Source: CAZDUS01 sp044344495
Lineage (GTDB): Bacteria > Verrucomicrobiota > Kiritimatiellia > CAIKKV01 > CAITUY01
DNA length: 7,681 nucleotides
Reading direction: 5' to 3'
Assembly (NCBI GenBank): GCA_044344495.1
Contig: JBIJCW010000109.1
Location: forward strand, 1 to 7,681
The notes below the pieces were generated by a model, which made no database searches, was not told the origin of the DNA, and saw only the letters and a list, made by a program, of their open reading frames with translations. Shown here piece after piece: positions 1 through 6,100 of the stretch (its first letter is position 1; every line of letters begins with the position of its first letter). The translations under genes were made by a program, and so were the position numbers.

Positions 1-93
1 CTCCCCGCCGCCCCCCGACCGCCAAGCGCGGCGCGCCGCGGCGCATAGCGCCCCTCCCACGGGAAGAGAGTTTTTCAGATTCTGACTTCTTGC
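1..93. repeat. GC-rich palindromic element replacing ygiQ coding sequence
   Basis: This stretch does not encode the YgiQ residues expected here and differs sharply in composition. It contains a perfect 14-base palindrome, CGCGGCGCGCCGCG, at 27-40. An overlapping hairpin at 40-52 has stem GGCGC/GCGCC and loop ATA. A short T-run lies at 71-75, and a C-rich tail occupies 1-20. Read on the minus strand it runs from a purine-rich segment into CCCGTGGGAGGGGCGC and then the palindromes. This resembles the short extragenic palindromic (REP-like) repeats scattered in many bacterial genomes. Only one copy is visible, so calling it a repeat is inference. The left edge of the window may be a contig end, and assemblies often break at such repeats. 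Confidence 0.4.
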
Positions 94-516
94 CGCGAAT
101 GCCTGGCGGACTTTGGTGACATAGACGATGGTGGCGTTGGGGGGGCGGAGATCGGCCTGGCCTTCGGGCAGGTACGGGTCATCGCGGCGGCGTTTGCGCA
201 TGACGGTCAGGCGGGCCAGTTGACTGTCGAGATTGCCGGCGGTGACGCCCCAGAAGAGGCGCGGGGGGCCGAGAACTTGGAAGGATTCGACTTTGGCCTG
301 GTCTGGGGCGGCGATGATGCCGACCCGGTAGCCGAGGTACTCGAGCCAGCGGCCGATCAGGGCGGCGCCGAAGGAGGGGTGGTCAACATAGGCGTCACCG
401 GTGACCAGGATGATGTCACATTGGGTCCAGCCACGCGCATCCATCTCCGCACGGGACATGGGGAGGGGGCGGGGGATGGGAGGGGAATGGTTAATGGTTG
501 ATGGTTGATGAGACAT
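1..516 (-). CDS. ygiQ: YgiQ-family radical SAM protein, N-terminal fragment, interrupted near the window edge
   Basis: The N-terminal part of a YgiQ (UPF0313) protein, an uncharacterised radical SAM family of about 600-700 residues. The match to my memory of the E. coli protein is strong: PMSRAEMDARGW, then CDIILVTGDAYVDHPSFG, VGIIAAPDQ, LFWGVTAGNLDS and RRRDDPYLPEG, then ATIVYVTKVRQAF. The radical SAM cysteine cluster would lie beyond the window. I chose the ATG at 514-516 because family members carry residues before the PMSR segment. The in-frame ATG at 457-459 is the alternative and would lose about 19 residues. Neither has a clear ribosome binding site. After RQAFA (about position 95) the expected VPIVLGGIEASLRR-type segment is absent. 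The frame stays open to base 1 through unrelated GC-rich sequence, so the gene is either broken here or misassembled. It follows the DUF362 gene on the same strand by 73 bases, so co-transcription is plausible. Family identity is secure; intactness is doubtful. Confidence 0.85.
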   Translation of the reverse strand, partial: MSHQPSTINHSPPIPRPLPMSRAEMDARGWTQCDIILVTGDAYVDHPSFGAALIGRWLEYLGYRVGIIAAPDQAKVESFQVLGPPRLFWGVTAGNLDSQLARLTVMRKRRRDDPYLPEGQADLRPPNATIVYVTKVRQAFAARSQNLKNSLPVGGALCAAARRAWRSGGGGE

Positions 517-524
517 GGGGAGGG
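455..524. repeat. 13-base direct duplication around the two candidate ygiQ starts, with G-run tracts
   Basis: The sequence GACATGGGGAGGG occurs at 455-467 and again at 512-524. The copies are 57 bases apart, exactly 19 codons, so both candidate ATG starts of ygiQ sit in the same context and frame. Between them, 460-485 on the plus strand carries five G-runs of three to five bases separated by loops of one or two bases, which fits a G-quadruplex pattern on the template strand of ygiQ. In the protein this stretch becomes a proline-rich linker (PPIPRPLP). The duplication and G-runs are seen directly; any regulatory effect is inference. Confidence 0.55.
488..508. repeat. Tandem heptamer, three copies of TGGTTRA
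   Basis: Three back-to-back copies, TGGTTAA, TGGTTGA and TGGTTGA, lie within the 5' coding region of ygiQ if the upstream start is used. Being seven bases long, any change in copy number would shift the reading frame from the upstream ATG but not from the downstream one. The short array may simply be low-complexity sequence. Confidence 0.5.
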
Positions 525-532
525 AGGGGGCG

Positions 533-571
533 TCCCGGCGAACACATTTCTGATATATGCAGCCGCCGGGA
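533..571 (-). other. Intergenic hairpin between the DUF362 gene and ygiQ
   Basis: The arms TCCCGGCG (533-540) and CGCCGGGA (564-571) are perfectly complementary over 8 bases around a 23-base loop. The stem can be extended by a wobble pair and a C-G pair. It lies wholly in the 73-base gap. On the transcribed strand it is followed by a C-rich run, not a U-tract, so it is not a standard intrinsic terminator. It could protect or process the mRNA or hide the ygiQ start, or it could be chance in GC-rich DNA. Confidence 0.35.
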
Positions 572-589
572 TGTTGGCTGCCACCTCGA

Positions 590-1879
590 TTACCCCTTCT
601 TGGTTCGGCGTTTCTTGGCGGAGAATTCAGGGGCTTCCTTGATGCAGGTGCCCAGAACGGACAGGGACTGCTTGAACAGGCGCCAACTGTCCTTCTTGAG
701 TTTCAAAGGGTCCTTGCCGACGTCAGCCCAGCCGGAGGCAGTCAGGTTGTCTGGGGGAATGGCCACCTGGTTCCAATTGTGGAACAGGCGTCCCCACGGG
801 CTATGGAGAATGTTATGAATAAGTTTCTGGTGGGTAGGGTACCAGAACGAGTCGTGATAGATGACGCTGGCGATGTAGGCCCAAGGGGCGAGGACGGTTT
901 TCAGGGACCATTCGATGGGTTTGCGGAGGGGGCCCCAGTAGATCTTATGCTGCATTTTGCTGGCAAAAGTCATCTTCTTGAAGGGGCCGACGAAGTTCCA
1001 GTTCTCATTGAGGGCATCCACGTCGCCGACGATTTCTATTTCCCGAGGGTCGCCGCAGCCCAGACCCAGTTCATGGGCAAGCCTGATAAACTTTATATCT
1101 TGTAAAGGGTTGAATCCCATCAGTTTAGCTGCAACGGCGTCGATGGCAACCTGATCCGATGAAGCAAGGATGACATTTTTGACGTAGGGGATCATGCAGC
1201 GTGGGCCGGGGCCGTCTCCGGCAAAGGTGCCGTCCATGACGGCAAACACGCCGGAATGGATCTTCTTCTGGATCATAAGAAGATCCACAAGTGTCTCGTG
1301 GATAACAGGATGTGTCCAATGCCTATGCTCGTTTAGGAGGCCGCCGAAGGCGTTCTTCATGGCGCCCGTGGTGGTGGTGAAGACGTGGGTTTTGACAGTG
1401 GGCAGGTGGATGATATTCTCGCCGATGAACCGTTTGGGAATCATGAAGCCATTTGGGTATACCTTGTTCAGGCAGAGGAACTTATCGCAGATATCACCAA
1501 CGGCGTCTCGGACGTTGATCCAGGGTTCATTGCCTTCGTAAAGGTGCACATTGTTGAGTTTGTGTGCTTCGACCACATTGATTTGTTTATTCTCGCGTTC
1601 GCCGAGGTGGGCGTCGATGACGACGGTGCGGTTATGGCAGGCGTGGATCTTGGCCGGGTCATAGCCATCCCGCTTGAGGGTGCGAATGACGCCATCGAGT
1701 TGCCAGGGGGTAGTGGAACTGCCGGGGTAGAAGAAATGCCAACTGATATTCACTTTCAGAGCGGTTTCTGCGTCCTTACGTACGGTCTGCTGGTATCCAG
1801 CCAGATTCATGAGGCGGTGGTAGTCGCTCAGGACGGTAGCCGGGGTGGTCTTCAGGATTGCAACTTTGGATGGATTCAT
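590..1879 (-). CDS. DUF362 domain-containing protein
   Basis: A 429-residue protein of the DUF362 family, whose biochemical role is not established. Family hallmarks are visible: an N-terminal MNPSKVAILKT strand, then LPTVKTH at about residues 159-165, TGAMKNAFGG at 171-180, MDGTFAGDGPGP at about 215-226, and DQVAIDAVAAKLMGF at 242-256. The DUF362 core ends with GLGCGDPREIEIVG at about 271-285. Many members carry a ferredoxin domain with two 4Fe-4S clusters; no CxxCxxC cluster motif is present here. Instead about 140 C-terminal residues follow, rich in Trp, His and Lys, with a basic tail (KKRRTKKG). No signal peptide is seen, so it is probably cytoplasmic. I chose the ATG at 1877-1879 because it begins the conserved strand; a TTG start at 1915 would add 12 residues without family support. 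No Shine-Dalgarno sequence is evident before either. Its composition looks less GC-rich than the ygiQ fragment. Confidence 0.85.
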   Translation of the reverse strand: MNPSKVAILKTTPATVLSDYHRLMNLAGYQQTVRKDAETALKVNISWHFFYPGSSTTPWQLDGVIRTLKRDGYDPAKIHACHNRTVVIDAHLGERENKQINVVEAHKLNNVHLYEGNEPWINVRDAVGDICDKFLCLNKVYPNGFMIPKRFIGENIIHLPTVKTHVFTTTTGAMKNAFGGLLNEHRHWTHPVIHETLVDLLMIQKKIHSGVFAVMDGTFAGDGPGPRCMIPYVKNVILASSDQVAIDAVAAKLMGFNPLQDIKFIRLAHELGLGCGDPREIEIVGDVDALNENWNFVGPFKKMTFASKMQHKIYWGPLRKPIEWSLKTVLAPWAYIASVIYHDSFWYPTHQKLIHNILHSPWGRLFHNWNQVAIPPDNLTASGWADVGKDPLKLKKDSWRLFKQSLSVLGTCIKEAPEFSAKKRRTKKG

Positions 1880-2194
1880 GAGGTGAAGACTAGTGCCAAA
1901 TGTGACAAAAAACAAGATTTAGATGACAATATGGGGGTGCGCGTGTGGTTTTTGGGGGATAGGAGGATATCAATGTAGAAGGAGGGTCTTACGCCGATGG
2001 ATGTCAGGTGCTTGTTACGCGTGGATGCTCTGGGGTGGACTGGGGCAAGAACGTGCCGTTTTCCGGGCAATTTCAACGCAGTGCCCCTTGTGGAGAAGTG
2101 TGAGGAAAGGTGATGGTGGAAACGTACCCTTTAGGGTGGTGCGTTCGGGGATTGTCAGTGCTGTGCAAAGAAGCGTGAAAAACTAATTTTGTCC

Positions 2195-2223
2195 TTGCGA
2201 ATAACGATTGAGAGACGCATAGT
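2195..2223 (+). promoter_or_regulatory. Weak sigma-70-like promoter candidate for the secreted-protein operon
   Basis: TTGCGA (2195-2200) and CATAGT (2218-2223) each match the -35 and -10 consensus at four of six positions, with the ideal 17-base spacer. Transcription would start about 75 bases before the ATG at 2309. A second -10-like sequence, TATAGA (2269-2274), lacks a -35 at the right distance. Such matches arise easily by chance, and this host's promoter consensus is unknown. Confidence 0.25.
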
Positions 2224-2294
2224 TACTAGATCAGCTTAGTGGGCGTAGTTTTGAATTGCCTTGTCTTGTATAGAGCACGGATGTTCATCCATGC

Positions 2295-2300
2295 GGAAGG
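2295..2300 (+). promoter_or_regulatory. Ribosome binding site for the 263-residue secreted protein
   Basis: GGAAGG lies 8 bases before the ATG at 2309, a normal Shine-Dalgarno distance. It supports this start, which also places a signal peptide exactly at the N-terminus. Confidence 0.6.
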
Positions 2301-2308
2301 GTTGAATT

Positions 2309-3100
2309 ATGTCTCGATTGGCTAGTGCGAGTATCCTTCTTGGTTTCGGCGTGATGTGCTGTGGGGGTGCCGTCAATGCAGGTGACGAGGGTGGGAAATC
2401 GTCCGTGGCGCCTGTGGGCGGGGAAGAGCAGATCAGTCCGATACTGGTTGTGCCTGCTGTGCAAAGTTATTTCGTCACCAATGCCCACGGCAAGGTGATC
2501 AGGAGGCTTGGGACGCCGACAACCAACGCGGCCGTGACGGACGTGTGGAGCGGGTTGACCGCGGCTGCGGAGCCGCCTGGCGCGCACCGGGTCACGACCA
2601 ACGCCAATGGCGAACTGGTGCATCATTTTTCCATGCAGCCTGTGGTCACCAATTCGGCGGCATTGACGAATCTGCTGTCGATGGCCGAACAGCGGCAGAG
2701 TGCGCTGGATGCGGAGATGAAGGGGATGCCCATGAAAGATGCGCCCCTTCGGCGGGCGATGATGGAGAACTACAACACGCTGGTCAACATTGCGACCAAC
2801 TATGTTCCCGAGGGAGCAGAAGGCAAGAAGCTCGTGGAGCGCATCGCGGTTGTTGAGAAAGAGCTCAAGGATCTTCGCGGGCAACTCGTGAAGTATCTGG
2901 AGACTGACCCGGCCTATGTGCAGGCAAAGGCCAAGTTGGATGCGAACACTGTGGAATTCAAAGCGATACAGGAGCGCAAGCAGAAACTTCGCGAGGAGCG
3001 GACGGCGGTGGCGGCCGAGCTGATGCAGCTCAGGTCGCTCGAGGCGAAGGAAGCGGTCAAGAAGGTTTCCGAGGACAAACCCAGACCCGGTACTCCATGA
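2309..3100 (+). CDS. Exported coiled-coil protein of unknown function, 263 residues
   Basis: I do not recognise this family. Residues 1-24 form a signal peptide (hydrophobic ILLGFGVM core, likely cleavage after VNA, before GDEGG). The cysteines at 17-18 do not fit a lipobox, so a soluble exported protein is more likely than a lipoprotein. The mature part has no cysteine. Residues about 55-83 and 95-125 look like two diverged copies of one motif: VTNAHGKVIRRL then TTNAAVTDVWSGL, against TTNANGELVHHF then VTNSAALTNLLSM. From about residue 125 it becomes helical, and about 175-255 is a charged, heptad-like segment rich in Lys, Glu, Arg and Leu that should form a coiled coil. It ends in a short Pro-rich tail. 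The large M4 protease begins 49 bases downstream on the same strand, with no terminator between, so the two are probably one operon. A chaperone, inhibitor or anchoring partner of the protease is possible but is inference from position only. Confidence 0.8.
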   Translation: MSRLASASILLGFGVMCCGGAVNAGDEGGKSSVAPVGGEEQISPILVVPAVQSYFVTNAHGKVIRRLGTPTTNAAVTDVWSGLTAAAEPPGAHRVTTNANGELVHHFSMQPVVTNSAALTNLLSMAEQRQSALDAEMKGMPMKDAPLRRAMMENYNTLVNIATNYVPEGAEGKKLVERIAVVEKELKDLRGQLVKYLETDPAYVQAKAKLDANTVEFKAIQERKQKLREERTAVAAELMQLRSLEAKEAVKKVSEDKPRPGTP

Positions 3101-3136
3101 AGAGGTGATGTGACGTGGATGCCCGGAGCACGATGT

Positions 3137-3142
3137 GAGGGA
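3137..3142 (+). promoter_or_regulatory. Ribosome binding site for the M4 protease
   Basis: GAGGGA is followed after 7 bases by the ATG at 3150-3152. It decides the start, because the ATG at 3133-3135 lies in another frame and is followed at once by TGA-containing sequence. Confidence 0.6.
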
Positions 3143-3149
3143 ACAAGGT

Positions 3150-6100
3150 ATGCGCAGCGGCAATAAATTGTTTTGGCAGGCGGCACTGGTCGTTGTGACC
3201 GCTTTGTTGGCGCAGACGGTTCTGGCGTTCAAAGGCGAATCGGTCAAGGCATTGGGCGGTGTGGGTGCGCAGGTTGTCCAGCCGGTGCAGGCTCCCATGA
3301 AGGTGTCTGTTTCCGTGGATCGCCAACAGGCGGCGGCGGCGCGGCCGGATTTGACCGTGCAGTGGGACGCCAGCAGTGGTGTTCCTGCAAGTGTCAGAGG
3401 TGCCGATTTGCTTGGGGATGGCGCAAAAAAGGGTGTCGGCAAGGTGGCGGCGGTCACGGATGATGCGGTGCTGGGGGTGCGGGCCATCGGGGTGATGAGC
3501 CAGCTGAAAGGGTTGTACGGCATACAGGAGGCCGCGCAGGAGTTTCGTCAGGGCATTGCCTCGCGTACAGAAGCGGGGTATCGCCATGTGCGGCTTGACC
3601 AGATGTATCAGGGGTTGCCGGTTTTTGGCGGGCAGGTCATTGTTCATTTTGATGGGCAGGGAACGGCCCGGTCGGTGAATGGCAGGTATCGTCCGGTGGC
3701 TGGGCTGGGGACGGCGGCGGCGGTGACAGCCGATCAGGCGTTGACGACGGCGCGGGCGGATCAACAGGCGCTGGCCAATCCGGTGGGAGCCGTGGGGAGC
3801 GGGCCATCGTTGGTGGTGTATGCGAGGAATGTGGATCCGAAACTGGCATGGCAACTGGTGTTGACCTACGACAACGGGCAGGGCGTGGTGGGCCGTTGGC
3901 GGTATTGGATTGATGCATTGACGGGCGAGATTCTTTTTAAATACAACGATATTCCCCACGCGACGGTGCCAGATCCAGTTCAGGTTTTGGGGGTTCCTGT
4001 TACGGTTTCCGGCGACATCCTGACGGGCGAAGGCGGCGGAACGGTCAGTGTCGAGGGGTGGTCCCAAGGGGGGCTTTCCTATCTCTACAGTTTTACCAAC
4101 CTGTGGTACGTGCGGAATTACGGCGGAGGTTCCCATTTCCTTGATGAGGATGCGTTCACCTATGCCAACCGGACGGGGACGACATCGTGGGCCGCGACGG
4201 ATCGTTCGGAGATGTCGGCGGCGCGTGCCCTGCAGGGCATTTTGAACTACTACAAGACGGTTCACGGACGGAGTAGTTTTGATAATGCCGGATCGCTGGC
4301 GCCTGCCTACGTGCACTATGGCAGCGACTATGTGAATGCATTCTGGAGTGGCACCGCGTTCTATATTGGCGACGGCGATGGGGTGAATGCGGATCCGCTG
4401 GGGGTGGTGGACATCATGGCTCATGAGTTGCAGCACGGGGTAACCGAGTACAGTGCCGATCTGATCTATTATGGTGAGTCCGGGCAATTAAATGAGTCGT
4501 TTTCGGATATTTTCGGGTTCTTGAGTGAGTTTGCCATGGAGCCGGATGGTCGCGCGGCCTATCCCGCGAGGATTGCCGGCGCTTCCGACTGGTTGATGGG
4601 TGAAGATTCCTGGCTGAGCAGCACGGCGTTGCGCGATATGCGTAATCCGGCCAATACGAATACGGTCGGGGTCGGCATTGGCAATCAGCAGCCGACCCGG
4701 TACCACGGGACGTACTGGTACGATGGGTGGGACGACAATGGCGGCGTCCATTTGAACAACTCCATCCAGAATTACTATTTCTATCTCCTTTGCGAAGGCG
4801 GGCAGGGGACCAATGACGGGGCGATCGTGTATGTGGTGCCGCCCGCCGGCATTCCGGCAGGCGAGAAACTGGCGTATGCGACGCTGACTGGATACATGAC
4901 GCCGGATACCGACTATGCAGCGGCCAGGGATGCATGGGTGGCTTGCGCCATGGATCTCGATGAGGCTGGCGTCACGACCAATGCGGTTATTTCGGTGAGT
5001 CTGGCGTGGGCGGCGGTGGGGATCGGGACCGCCTCCTATGTCTTTCCTTCCGATCCATTTGTGTCGGGGGGTGAGCCGGCATCCTCGTCCTATTTCATCT
5101 CGAATAAAGTGTATAAGGTGGTGCGGCCTTCCCTGACCAACGAAGTGACATGGGATGTCAGTACGGATGTGGCGTGGCTCAAGATCGATCCGGTCAGTGT
5201 GCTGGTGTCGAACTGGGTTGTAATGGCGGTGACCGTTTCGGTGGATCAGGTCGTGGCCGACGCGCTTCCCGTCGGGGTCTATCGGGGAACGATTACGTTC
5301 ACCAATGACACGGGCATGTTGGCGGAAACGAGAGAAGCCCTTCTTCACATTGCCAGTAACTACACCGTGCGGGGGGAGACCTATGACTGGATCAATCCCC
5401 TGTCTGGCGGTCATGCCCGTCAAAGTGTGCGTTCGGGGGTCAGTATTCCCTATGCCCTGCCGTTCGATGTCATGTTCTATGGTGAGACCAACCGGACGCT
5501 CTATGTGTCCTCTGCCGGCCTGGTTTGCTTCTCGCCTACGAACAACAATGCCTCTACCGACAACCAGACGCTGCCGGACTGGCGCCTTCCCAATAACATC
5601 ATTTGTCCTTTGTGGGGCGATATCAATTCGACCGACCCGTTTGCCAGTATGTACATTGGAGTGGAAGGCAGTGAGCCGAACCGCCGGTTGGTGGTGACGT
5701 GGCTGAATGTTCCCGCCATCGCCGATTCCGATGCCCGGTTCAGTTTCCAGGCGATCATTGAGGAAAATGCCGGGTTGCCGTACGACAACGACATCGTGTT
5801 CAACTATCAGAATGTGGCGGAAGGCAGGACATTGGGGATGGGGGCGATTGCGACCGTGGGGATTGAGGATGCGTACGGGGCGCTCTATCGGCAGTTTTCA
5901 CATAACATCCCTTGGTTGCTGAATGGTTCGGCGTTGCGATTTACCCACAATCCGGCAGTGGATACGACGGCGCCGGTTGGGCAAATTAGCGTTCTGGGGC
6001 GGACAGGGTCGACGGTCTCCTTCGAAGTCCGGTTCAATGAACCGGTGACCGGGCTGACGACCAACGGTCTTTCGCTGGCGGGCAGCACGGTGCCCGGCGT

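Larger units (their letters stand above)
1880..2308. other. Divergent intergenic region, about 430 bases, no supported gene
   Basis: This gap separates the leftward DUF362 gene from the rightward secreted-protein operon and must hold promoters for both directions. Short open frames exist on both strands, but none has a convincing start, codon pattern or recognisable product. A small inverted repeat, ACCC-TTTA-GGGT (2126-2137), is too short to call. The part from about 2170 to 2280 is more AT-rich, as expected for a promoter zone. I recognise no riboswitch, tRNA or small RNA family. Confidence 0.6.

Noticed and set aside
460..530. Reading the G-run and GGTT-rich stretch as a CRISPR or other long repeat array
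   Set aside because: There are only three heptamer copies and one 13-base duplication, with no regular spacers.
557..1978. Plus-strand open frames opposite the DUF362 gene (557-1105, 1385-1978)
   Set aside because: The minus strand has unmistakable DUF362 motifs along its length; the plus-strand products show no family features.
2126..2137. Small inverted repeat ACCC-TTTA-GGGT as an operator or terminator
   Set aside because: A four-base stem with no U-tract is expected by chance.
1923..2186. An 87-codon plus-strand open frame in the divergent intergenic region
   Set aside because: It has no ribosome binding site at its ATG, an odd composition rich in Trp, Gly, Arg and Cys, and no recognisable domain.
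2329..2366. Lipoprotein signal at Cys17-Cys18 of the 263-residue protein
   Set aside because: The residues before the cysteines (GVM, VMC) do not match a lipobox, and a good signal peptidase I site, VNA before GDE, follows.
2285..5423. Long minus-strand open frames (2285-3523, 3057-4487, 4488-5423) opposite the secreted genes
   Set aside because: They are antisense shadows of GC-rich plus-strand genes. Their translations are rich in Arg, His and Pro with no recognisable domain, while the plus strand encodes clear signal peptides and M4 motifs.
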